Below are positions 1 to 5,583 of a DNA stretch of 10,815 nt, piece after piece. The DNA lies in assembly GCA_964599885.1 (NCBI GenBank), contig CAZRHH010000091.1, positions 1 through 10,815 of the forward strand, given 5' to 3'. The stretch comes from CAZRHH01 sp964599885 (GTDB lineage Bacteria; Chloroflexota; Dehalococcoidia; DSTF01; JACRBR01). The notes beneath the pieces are model-generated. The model made no database searches, was not told the DNA's origin, and worked only from the letters and a program-made list of their open reading frames with translations. The first letter of the stretch is position 1. Each line of letters begins with the position of its first letter. The translations under genes and the position numbers were made by a program.

Positions 1-179
1 CTGCCGGCGCTTTGCAGCGCGACGGCCTCCGCGTGCGACTGGCCGGCGGGCAGCGTCGCGCCCTCGCCGACGATGCGGTCGTCACGGACGATCACGCAGC
101 CCACGTTGGGATTCGGGCTCGTCGTCCCGGCGACGCGCTCGGCGAGTTGCAGCGCGCGGCCCATGCACATGGAAGTCAT
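1..179 (-). CDS. ribD: RibD, bifunctional riboflavin biosynthesis deaminase/reductase (N-terminal part, cut by window edge)
   Basis: RibD deaminates the pyrimidine intermediate made from GTP and then reduces its ribosyl chain, in cytosolic riboflavin synthesis. The 59 visible residues hold the start of the deaminase domain: a 'MGRALQLAERVAGTTSPNPN' helix and loop, then VGCVIVRDD, then IVGEGATLPAGQSHAEAVAL. The SHAE stretch carries the zinc-binding His and the proton-shuttling Glu of the cytidine-deaminase fold. The second half of the zinc site (PCxxxGxTPPC) and the reductase domain lie beyond position 1. The start is taken at 179 (MTSMCMGRAL); in-frame ATGs at 170 and 164 are alternatives, and none has a clear Shine-Dalgarno. 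The gene diverges from the lipoprotein gene at 402. Family recognition is strong; whether the reductase domain is present cannot be seen. Confidence 0.88.
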   Translation of the reverse strand, partial: MTSMCMGRALQLAERVAGTTSPNPNVGCVIVRDDRIVGEGATLPAGQSHAEAVALQSAG

Positions 180-401
180 GGCTTAGTTTACTGGGGACTG
201 GGGGAGAGCATCGAGGTAGGCAGAGCGTAGACGGAGCCGGTTTCGGCCAGGAACAATCGAGCGCTGGCGGGCGTCGTTACTGTCGAGCGTATGCGCCTCG
301 ATCGAGTATGATGCGGGTCGCACTTCCCTTGAGGAGAGTCTGATTGCGCGGGGCGACGCGGACCCCGTCGGCGGAGCTATCGCGCACAACGGAGGCACAG
401 G
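180..401. promoter_or_regulatory. Divergent intergenic region between ribD and the lipoprotein gene
   Basis: This 222-bp gap must hold promoters for both directions. On the plus strand TATGAT at 307-312 is a plausible -10 box, but no convincing -35 lies 16-18 bp upstream. GAGGAG near 331 precedes a TTG at 344, yet that reading frame only gives an Arg-rich shadow of the lipoprotein gene. The GGAGG at 391-395 serves the TTG start at 402. No convincing minus-strand promoter was recognised. Confidence 0.3.
190..203 (+). repeat. Two-unit heptamer repeat (ACTGGGG x2)
   Basis: ACTGGGG occurs twice head to tail, 11 bases upstream of the ribD start. The unit is the same word as the CCCCAGT heptamers described as STRR repeats in heterocystous cyanobacteria; that comparison is from memory. 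With only two units it could be chance, but three other 7-bp-period tracts occur in this window. Confidence 0.4.
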
Positions 402-1310
402 TTGAAGCACGCATGTTTGGCGCTGGCGTTGGTGCTGTCGCTCGCGGTTACCGCCGCGTGTGGCGGCGACGACGACGACGACGGAACGGTAACGGGCACG
501 CGCACAGTGGCCAGCACCCGGGCGTCCGGGACGAGCCGCCCCGCAACGGCAATCGGCGGCGCGACGTCGACGCCGGATCCCCAGCTCGGGCCGATCGAAG
601 ATCTCTCTCCGCAGGAACAGACGGCGATCGCTGGCGACGTAAGTGGCGGCGATCCGAACCTGCCGCCGCAGATTGTCGCCACCGCGCCGCCGGTGGACTC
701 GGACGGCACGCCCGTGGCGGACTCTACCGCGATCGCCGAACCGAGCGATCCGCCATCCGGCACGCGTTTCCTGATCGATATGAACGCGACCGAACCCGGC
801 ATCCAGACGGAGCGCGACGTCAACGCAGGTGACACCATCCGCGTCGCTGTCGTCGCGGCGAACATGCCGGACGACGGCGCCGATGGCGGCATCGCGGCCG
901 TGCAGTTCACCGTGAATTACGACGCAACAAAACTCTTTTCGCCGTCGATCTCCGGCGGTCCGACGACCGACCGAAACCCCGATCTCAACACACCGGCGCT
1001 GGGCGAGGACCTCGCCTGGCTGTGCCTGCCCGCTCCGGAAGGCGACAAGGATGACGCCGGCGGGATCGACGGCGATGGCAACCCGCTGAACGGTCAGGCG
1101 TATCTCTCGTGCTTCATCATTTCGCGCGGCGTCACCACGGGTACGTTCGTGATCGGTGTCATTACGTTCCAGGCGCTGGAGTCCGGCGAGGTCGACCTGA
1201 CGCTCACCGACACGCTGTCGGTCAACTTCATCGGCCTGACGATCGCTGCGTGTTCGTTCAACGAATTTCCGGAGGTGCCGTGCGACGGCGCCACGCTCAA
1301 CATCCGCTGA
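402..1310 (+). CDS. Lipoprotein with cohesin-like domain
   Basis: This is a predicted surface lipoprotein of 302 aa. The start is TTG at 402, chosen because GGAGG sits six bases upstream and because it gives a clean signal peptide: Lys2, a hydrophobic core at 6-16, and a lipobox VTAAC with Cys20, followed by GG and five Asp. Residues 28-120 form a low-complexity Thr/Ser/Ala/Pro/Asp linker. Residues about 123-302 resemble cohesin-type beta-sandwich domains: NAGDTIRVAVVAANMP (141-156), GGIAAVQFTVNYDATKLF (162-179) and GVITFQALESGEVDLTLTD (252-270). An Asp-rich loop at 218-231 (IDGDGNPLNG) resembles a calcium-binding loop. Four Cys (208, 237, 284, 294) could form disulfides. Cohesin-like domains in non-cellulosomal bacteria often have no known partner, and no dockerin is visible here. 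tmk follows after 40 bp. The lipoprotein call is firm; the cohesin fold is probable. Confidence 0.8.
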   Translation: MKHACLALALVLSLAVTAACGGDDDDDGTVTGTRTVASTRASGTSRPATAIGGATSTPDPQLGPIEDLSPQEQTAIAGDVSGGDPNLPPQIVATAPPVDSDGTPVADSTAIAEPSDPPSGTRFLIDMNATEPGIQTERDVNAGDTIRVAVVAANMPDDGADGGIAAVQFTVNYDATKLFSPSISGGPTTDRNPDLNTPALGEDLAWLCLPAPEGDKDDAGGIDGDGNPLNGQAYLSCFIISRGVTTGTFVIGVITFQALESGEVDLTLTDTLSVNFIGLTIAACSFNEFPEVPCDGATLNIR

Positions 1311-1326
1311 TCGCGCCCTGCGCGAT
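1310..1326 (+). other. Perfect hairpin between lipoprotein gene and tmk
   Basis: ATCGCGC (1310-1316) and GCGCGAT (1320-1326) form a perfect 7-bp stem around a CCT loop, starting on the last base of the lipoprotein stop codon. There is no T-run, so it is not a canonical intrinsic terminator. It may protect the mRNA 3' end or reduce read-through into tmk, which lies 25 bp further on. Confidence 0.4.
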
Positions 1327-1350
1327 AAGCCAGCAGTCAGCGCCTGACCG

Positions 1351-1971
1351 ATGACGCCCGCGAAGCGCGGCCGTTTCATCGTGCTCGAAGGCGGCGACGG
1401 CGCCGGCAAGTCCAGCGTGCAGCGGGCACTCGCCGAACGCCTGCCCGCCGGTGGCGCCGACGTCGTCGTGACGCGCGAGCCGGGCGGCACACCACTGGGC
1501 GAGCGCGTGCGCGAGATCGTGCTGGCGCGAGAGTCCGCCGGCGATCCGCTTGCCGAACTCCTGCTGTTCGAAGCGGCACGAGCGCAACTGGTCAGCACTG
1601 TCGTCCGCCCGGCGCTAGAGCGCGGCGCCATCGTGCTTTGCGATCGCTTCGGCGCGTCATCGGTGGCGTACCAGTCGTACGGGCGCGGGCTGCCGCGCGC
1701 GCTCGTCGAGCAGGCGAACGCGATTGCGACCGGCGGCCTCGAGCCGGACCTCGTGCTGTTGCTCGACTTGCCGGTTGAGACAGGGCTGGCGCGGCGCTCG
1801 GCGGGTGGCGCCTCGAATCACTTTGACGCGGAGACGGTAGCGTTCCACGAGCGCGTGCGCGCCGGTTTCCTCGAACTCGCGCGCGAGTCGCCGGCCGCGT
1901 GGCGCGTGATCGATGCGTCGGCGTCGCTGGCGGATGTTGTTGATGCGGCGTGGGCGGCGGTGCGTGGTTAG
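1351..1971 (+). CDS. tmk: Thymidylate kinase
   Basis: Tmk phosphorylates dTMP to dTDP with ATP, an essential cytosolic step in dTTP synthesis. The 206-aa length is normal for the family. Visible motifs in order: FIVLEGGDGAGKSS (P-loop, residues 9-22), TREPGGTPLGERVRE (the dTMP-contacting TREPGGT segment), LLLFEAARAQ, then CDRFGASSVAYQSYGRGL (the DR[YF] signature), PDLVLLLDLPVE, and a LID-like region RRSAGGASNHFDAETVAFHERV. Two departures are seen: the usual DRYxDSS reads DRFGASS, and the usual Arg in the LID 'DRFE' reads His (NHFD). Neither removes a P-loop residue. No Shine-Dalgarno is evident before 1351. The gene probably shares a transcript with the upstream lipoprotein gene (40-bp gap) or has a promoter inside it. 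Confidence 0.95.
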   Translation: MTPAKRGRFIVLEGGDGAGKSSVQRALAERLPAGGADVVVTREPGGTPLGERVREIVLARESAGDPLAELLLFEAARAQLVSTVVRPALERGAIVLCDRFGASSVAYQSYGRGLPRALVEQANAIATGGLEPDLVLLLDLPVETGLARRSAGGASNHFDAETVAFHERVRAGFLELARESPAAWRVIDASASLADVVDAAWAAVRG

Positions 1972-1973
1972 TA

Positions 1974-1995
1974 GAAGTTGGACGTCGGAAGTTGG
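1974..1995 (+). repeat. Heptamer-period repeat tract 1
   Basis: Three 7-bp units, AAGTTGG, ACGTCGG and AAGTTGG, run head to tail from 1975, three bases after the tmk stop codon. The strict 7-bp spacing links it to the tracts at 3929 and 7117, although the unit sequence differs. Confidence 0.5.
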
Positions 1996-2020
1996 TCGGG
2001 CGGCCCGCGAGACACTACAT

Positions 2021-2046
2021 GTAGGGACGCGGTCAATCCGTCGCGG
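2021..2046 (+). repeat. Degenerate GTAG-headed REP-like element
   Basis: GTAG at 2021-2024 is followed by GGACGCGG, a TCAAT loop and CCGTCGCGG. The inner GCGG/CCGT bases pair but the outer arm is disrupted, as if the right arm had mutated from CCGCGTCC. It shares the layout (GTAG then hairpin) of the cleaner element 80 bp downstream. Confidence 0.3.
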
Positions 2047-2102
2047 TGCGCTTGTGCGGTTCGTCGACATGCACCACACGTCGAAACCGAACCGGAGCGA
2101 AT

Positions 2103-2126
2103 GTAGCTGCGGAGCTTCAGCTCCGC
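2103..2126 (+). repeat. GTAG-headed REP-like hairpin
   Basis: GTAG (2103-2106) precedes a perfect inverted repeat, GCGGAGCT (2109-2116) and AGCTCCGC (2119-2126), that is, a 7-bp stem with a TTCA loop. A GTAG or GGAG tetranucleotide 5' of a short GC-rich palindrome is the described layout of REP elements mobilised by RAYT (TnpA-REP) transposases. No such transposase is in the window. It could also act in transcription termination or mRNA stability. Confidence 0.5.
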
Positions 2127-2245
2127 CTGTATCGATCTCAACAGATCGCCTGGTCACCTCGAACAAACCCTCCGTGTTGGTGTGACGCTGCGGGCGTCCG
2201 TAACATTCATTGCGCGACGCCTCATGCGTGATCCCACTCGCAAAG

Positions 2246-2274
2246 TTGCCACGCTGATCCCCGTTCCCTAGAAT
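2246..2274 (+). promoter_or_regulatory. Sigma70-type promoter of the surface-protein gene
   Basis: TTGCCA (2246-2251) and TAGAAT (2269-2274) are separated by exactly 17 bp. Transcription would start near 2281, leaving a leader of about 20 bases that contains the GGAAGG ribosome site at 2289-2294. This is the best promoter in the window. Confidence 0.6.
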
Positions 2275-2300
2275 GCGCCGGGCGGGCCGGAAGGATGCGG

Positions 2301-3908
2301 ATGATGCGAACGATCACTTTTCGACGCGCGATGGCGGTGCTGCCGCGGCTGCGCATCCCCCTCCTCTTCGCGGCCGTCCTCTCGCTTGCCGCAGTCGCGG
2401 CGTCCGGCGGGCCATCGTTCGAGCGCGCGGCGCCGGATGCGTCGGCAGCGCCATCGATGGCATTCACGTTCGGACAGGAAAACTCCTGGATCCGCGTCCA
2501 GAACATCGGCGGCTCGCCCGCGACGGTGACGGTGTCGTACTACGACGAAGCCGGCCGCGTCCTGGCGCAGGACGCCTGCCCATCGGCCGGCTGCCCCGCG
2601 ATCGGGCCGGGGCAGGGCTGGACGTTCTTCCAGGAAGGCAACCCGTCGCTGCCGGCCGGCTACAAGGGTTCGGCGCTCGTCGAGAGCGATCAGCCGATCG
2701 TCGCGCTGCAGGCGAAGGACGTCCGCCGCAACGGCGCCTTCATGATCGACGGCAACACGACGTCGATCACCGCCGGCTCGAGCCGCATGTACCTGCCGCT
2801 GCTGGCGAACCGTGACGGCGCGCAGAACGACTCGATGGGCCGCTTCGCGCTGCAGAACCTCAGCGACTCGGTGACGGCCTGCGTGACGATCACCTACCTG
2901 AGCAACGCCACCGATGGCGAGATCGCCTGGGATCCGTACAAGCCCGGAGCGAGAAACGCAGCGAAGCAGTCCGGCTGCCCGAACGGTGGCCGCCCGATCG
3001 CGCCGCGGGCCACGCTGTTCCGCGATCCGGACACCTTCGGCGTGCCGTCCGCGTACACCGGCTCGGTGCGCATCGACACGCACGAGAATGCGCAGGACGA
3101 TCCGCCGGCCGATCAGCTGCTGACGGCGACGGCCGATTCGTGGAACACGCTGTACAACCTCTTCGCGTCGTACCGCGCGTTCGATGAGAGCGAGATGAGC
3201 ACCACGGTGCTGCTGCCGCTGGTCGACCGCGAAGTTGGCGCGTTCAACGGCTTCAGCACGCGCTTTCAGATCGTCAACAAGGATCCAGCCAGGCCGGCGC
3301 AGGTGACGCTGCGGTTCGAGGGGTTCGATCTGGGCAACGGCGGGGCGTTCGTCGCGAAACAGAACACGGTGACGGTGAAGGGCGCGCGGCTCTGCTTCCA
3401 GGACCGCGACGACTTCGCGAACTGCCTCGCGCCCGGCGACCGGCTGCCGACGAACTTCGTCGGCACGGCGAAGCTGACGTCAACGCAGCCAATCGCGGCG
3501 ATCGTCAGCCGCGGCACGCGCTGGGGCGACACGTTTACCAACTACCGCGCGTTCACCCCGAGCGACGGCGCGAACCGCGTGCTGCTGCCCGTGCTGAACA
3601 AAAACTTCGGGCCGTTCAACGGGCGCGCGGGCTGGAACTCGTGGTTCCGCGTATTGGTCGCCGATGGCGGGCAGGCGAACGTGCGCATCCGCTACGTCGG
3701 GCTGGATCTGCCGGGCGGCGAGATGTCGTACAGCGTCAACGCGTTCCGCGAGTTCACGGTATTCCAGTTCAACGAGAATCTGCCGAACGGGTTTGCCGGC
3801 ACGGCGATCCTGGAGTCGGACCGCCCGATCGTCGCGCTCGCGAACATCTATACGGATGTGTTCGACGGCGACACGGACCTGACGTACAACGGAGTACCCT
3901 TGCCGTAA
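2301..3908 (+). CDS. Exported surface protein with four homologous beta-rich repeats
   Basis: This predicted secreted protein has 535 aa. Start codons lie at 2295, 2301 and 2304; GGAAGG at 2289-2294 touches the first, so 2301 (six-base spacing) is preferred. Residues 1-36 form an Arg-rich N-terminus and hydrophobic core ending near AAVAASGG, a signal peptide without lipobox Cys. The rest is four copies of one module at about 58-140, 164-265, 303-404 and 427-520. Each runs: '(V)LLPL..', then an RxQN-like strand (SWIRVQN, GRFALQN, TRFQIVN, SWFRVLV), then a TVTVSYYD/TLRFEGFD/RIRYVGLD strand, and finally GS/GTAxxxSxQPIVA (GSALVESDQPIVA, GTAKLTSTQPIAA, GTAILESDRPIVA). Modules 1 to 3 have Cys pairs; module 4 has none. 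Such LPLL/QN repeats are familiar in Chloroflexota exported proteins of unknown role. The gene is probably monocistronic behind its own promoter. Function (adhesion, S-layer-like) is inference. Confidence 0.82.
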   Translation: MMRTITFRRAMAVLPRLRIPLLFAAVLSLAAVAASGGPSFERAAPDASAAPSMAFTFGQENSWIRVQNIGGSPATVTVSYYDEAGRVLAQDACPSAGCPAIGPGQGWTFFQEGNPSLPAGYKGSALVESDQPIVALQAKDVRRNGAFMIDGNTTSITAGSSRMYLPLLANRDGAQNDSMGRFALQNLSDSVTACVTITYLSNATDGEIAWDPYKPGARNAAKQSGCPNGGRPIAPRATLFRDPDTFGVPSAYTGSVRIDTHENAQDDPPADQLLTATADSWNTLYNLFASYRAFDESEMSTTVLLPLVDREVGAFNGFSTRFQIVNKDPARPAQVTLRFEGFDLGNGGAFVAKQNTVTVKGARLCFQDRDDFANCLAPGDRLPTNFVGTAKLTSTQPIAAIVSRGTRWGDTFTNYRAFTPSDGANRVLLPVLNKNFGPFNGRAGWNSWFRVLVADGGQANVRIRYVGLDLPGGEMSYSVNAFREFTVFQFNENLPNGFAGTAILESDRPIVALANIYTDVFDGDTDLTYNGVPLP

Positions 3909-4119
3909 CCACGCTGGTGCGGTGTCGGGGACTGGAAGATGGATGTTGGAGGCTGGATCGCCGGGCGCGCGTCCGTCGGCAATCTCCATCATCTACCCGC
4001 CGTTCTCTAGTCTTTGCAAAGTTTCAACGCACGTCGTTTCCGATCGCCACGGTGATGTCACGCGCGCGATCCTAGACTGGCCTCGTACCGCTGCCTCGGG
4101 GCGGCGAGCGAGGAGCATC
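3909..4119. other. Intergenic region with possible regulatory signals
   Basis: This gap holds a heptamer tract (3929-3956), a perfect 10-bp palindrome CTTTGCAAAG (4012-4021) that could be an operator, and TAGACT (4073-4078), a possible -10 box for the gene at 4120 with no convincing -35. AGGAG at 4111-4115 is the ribosome site for the ATG at 4120. No terminator with a T-run follows the surface-protein gene. Confidence 0.35.
3929..3956 (+). repeat. Heptamer-period repeat tract 2
   Basis: Four consecutive 7-bp units each end in TGG: GGACTGG, AAGATGG, ATGTTGG, AGGCTGG. The units are diverged but strictly in register, which is what an old heptamer expansion would look like. It lies 20 bp after the surface-protein stop codon. 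Confidence 0.5.
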
Positions 4120-4236
4120 ATGCCAAGAGCAGCAACGCCTGTACATCACACAGCGACGTCGGAGAAGCCGTGGGATGGCCCCGAGACCGAAACGCACATC
4201 GGCGAAGACGTTCCGGCGCGTGTTCGCGTGGGTTGA
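4120..4236 (+). pseudogene. 5' part of a frameshifted phage-associated-type small gene
   Basis: The ATG at 4120 has a ribosome site, AGGAG, four bases upstream. The reading frame gives MPRAATPVHHTATSEKPWDG and then PETETHIGED before losing sense and stopping at 4234-4236. From memory, 'HxTATSxxPWDGP' is the usual opening of small proteins whose next part looks like xxYRRAYAWxDPDxD...HHEV. That next part is present here in the neighbouring frame (4175-4462). The two halves are therefore probably one gene of about 114 codons with a one-base insertion, or loss of two bases, between about 4179 and 4205. The CCCC at 4179-4182 is one candidate site. A sequencing error would look the same. Confidence 0.55.
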
Positions 4237-4462
4237 TCCGGACAACGACGACAGCAAGACGGCGGCGAAGTTTCCGCACCACGAAGTCACGCGCGCCGGC
4301 AAGATCGGCGCCGCGAACGTGAAGGCGTGTACGTCCGGGATCGGCATTCTCAACGGCGGCCGCGGCGGTGCCGATGTGTCGGCCACGGATCGGAAGGCGA
4401 TCTACCGTCACCTGGCGGCGCATCTTGAGGATGCGGGCGAAACGCCGCCGGAGCTGGATTGA
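4175..4462 (+). CDS. Small phage-associated-type protein, main conserved part (real start probably 4120, other frame)
   Basis: The frame encodes up to 95 aa. The conserved stretch begins with FRRVFAWVDPDND and continues with AAKFPHHEV, IGAANVKACTSGIGILNGGR, GGADVSATDRKAIYRHLAAH and LEDAGETPPELD. The pattern 'AWxDPDxD...K..HHEV...aa..AlNGgRGGaxIpxxDRxavyrHLAxHyxdaxxxPPel' is known both in standalone small proteins and in phage prohead-protease-linked proteins; its biochemical role is not established. The ATG at 4175 lacks a ribosome site, whereas the start at 4120 has one, so this frame is probably the downstream half of a shifted gene. It ends 19 bp from the convergent stop of the proteasome-like gene. 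Family likeness is confident, the function unknown. Confidence 0.6.
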   Translation: MAPRPKRTSAKTFRRVFAWVDPDNDDSKTAAKFPHHEVTRAGKIGAANVKACTSGIGILNGGRGGADVSATDRKAIYRHLAAHLEDAGETPPELD

Positions 4463-4481
4463 CGCGCTTCCCGGTGGGTCG

Positions 4482-5429
4482 CTATCCGGTCCCCTCGGTC
4501 GCGGCTCCCCCGGCGCGCTCCTCGTCGCTCGCCTCGGCTTCTGCCCTTGCTCTTTCCTCTCGGGCTTGCGGCTCAGGGGTCTCGGCCCTCGATTCTTCGC
4601 TCCACAACGCCGCCAACTGTGAGGCGTGATCGACGATCTCTTGCCTCTCTCGAGCGCGCATCTCCTCGTACATTCGCTCGAGCTCGAGCACCGTCGTGGA
4701 CATGGGCGGAAAGTAGTGCGAGCCAACTACCGTCAAATACCAAAGGTCACTGTTGGCTCCCACGCCCGGAGCTTCCTCGGCTCGTTTCTTTGCGAAGAAC
4801 GTTAGCCGCATCGCCTCCATCCATGGCCGCTTCGGCGTGTACGATGCCTTGATGATCTCCGCCTCTGCGTGTTCACTGCCGATGCCAATCGCGGCGAAGC
4901 CGGTTCCGTTCCACGCCTCTTCGATACCGGGCTCGGTGACCGTATAGATTGCCCCGTCGCCGCTTTCATCGAAACCCACAATGAGGGCTTCGCCCAAGTC
5001 GCTATTCGCTCGCAGGCGACTGTGGAGTTGGGCCGCGAGGTCGGGTGACCACTCGCTTTGGCGATCCATGAAGCCCTCGATTGTCAAGCCTAGCGGCTGA
5101 AAGAAGCGTTGCTCGATCTGGTACCGGCGGTACTGTTGGAACTGAACGGCGAACTCGCGAGCGAATTCGCCTACGCCGACCAATCGGCCGTCTGCTGTCT
5201 CGGGCCTGGTTGCTCTGCAAACTTCCAAAAGCGAATCTATCTGACCGGATATAAGAAGGAGAATCGGATAGGGCTCTTCGCGAACCCAGATGCTCTTAGT
5301 TTGGTCGGCAAGTTCATATTCGCGTATCTGCCGAGCCGTCATCATTCGATCCGCGGCAGCGATGATGATTCGATGCGTCGTTCCTGCATCATCGACCCAG
5401 GTTCCCATCGTGGCTACGCAAACTGTCAT
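4482..5429 (-). CDS. Proteasome-like Ntn-hydrolase family protein
   Basis: This 315-aa protein resembles the 20S proteasome/HslV fold. After Met removal the N-terminus would be Thr2 (TVCVATMGTW), which fits the catalytic Thr1. IIIAAADRMMT (21-31) places Asp27 where HslV has Asp17, and TKSIW (44-48) places Lys45 where HslV has Lys33, followed by ILLLISG (56-62). Further family-like strands are GEALIVGFDESGDGAIYTVT (146-165) and FAAIGIGSEHAEAEI (178-192). Residues 250-315 add a charged Glu/Arg/Ala-rich, probably coiled or disordered tail not found in HslV. Many bacteria have such stand-alone proteins ('MTxCIAA...aASDRM'), mostly uncharacterised; peptidase activity is inferred. The start at 5429 has GAGGG seven bases upstream. 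The gene is AT-richer than its neighbours (27 of 60 bases G or C at 5221-5280, hand count), suggesting transfer. No unfoldase gene is adjacent. Confidence 0.7.
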   Translation of the reverse strand: MTVCVATMGTWVDDAGTTHRIIIAAADRMMTARQIREYELADQTKSIWVREEPYPILLLISGQIDSLLEVCRATRPETADGRLVGVGEFAREFAVQFQQYRRYQIEQRFFQPLGLTIEGFMDRQSEWSPDLAAQLHSRLRANSDLGEALIVGFDESGDGAIYTVTEPGIEEAWNGTGFAAIGIGSEHAEAEIIKASYTPKRPWMEAMRLTFFAKKRAEEAPGVGANSDLWYLTVVGSHYFPPMSTTVLELERMYEEMRARERQEIVDHASQLAALWSEESRAETPEPQAREERARAEAEASDEERAGGAATEGTG

Positions 5430-5583
5430 TCGAATGCCCTCGCTCTCTCGCCCTAGCTGCTCGCCACAATCGGTGGATGGATATTATTCCGCACAGGCGA
5501 TCGGAGAGAAACGACCCGCTCCAGTTCGGCCCGCTGCGCCGCCGCACGCGTACAATCTCCGCGATGAGCATCCCGACCGCCCG
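5430..5583. promoter_or_regulatory. Divergent promoter region, proteasome-like gene and glycosyltransferase
   Basis: On the minus strand TAATAT (complement of 5481-5486) is a candidate -10 for the proteasome-like gene, with only a weak -35 (TTTCTC-like near 5505-5510). On the plus strand TACAAT (5551-5556) is a candidate -10 for the glycosyltransferase, 27 bases before its ATG, again without a good -35. Both are suggestions from consensus only. Confidence 0.3.

Larger units (their letters stand above)
1972..2294. other. Gene-free repeat-rich intergenic region
   Basis: No credible gene lies between tmk and the surface-protein gene. From left to right the region holds a heptamer tract (1974-1995), a degenerate GTAG-headed hairpin (2021-2046), a clean GTAG-headed hairpin (2103-2126), a small GACGC/GCGTC hairpin (2183-2197) and a promoter (2246-2274). 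The short open frames crossing it have no start signal and no recognisable protein character. Confidence 0.6.

Noticed and set aside
344..832. Possible gene starting at TTG 344 with GAGGAG upstream
   Set aside because: The translation is the Arg-rich shadow of the lipoprotein gene, which has its own ribosome site, signal peptide and domain.
183..1631. Long open frame on the minus strand (482 codons) opposite the lipoprotein gene and tmk
   Set aside because: It is antisense to two well-supported genes, is Arg/Ala-rich low-sense protein, and arises from high GC content.
4676..4689. Perfect 14-bp palindrome GCTCGAGCTCGAGC
   Set aside because: It lies within coding sequence of the proteasome-like gene and follows from alternating Leu and Glu codons.
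5290..5583. N-terminal extension of the glycosyltransferase upstream of 5584
   Set aside because: It overlaps the opposite-strand proteasome-like gene and has no GT4 character; the family N-terminus starts at MRVVYLAD.
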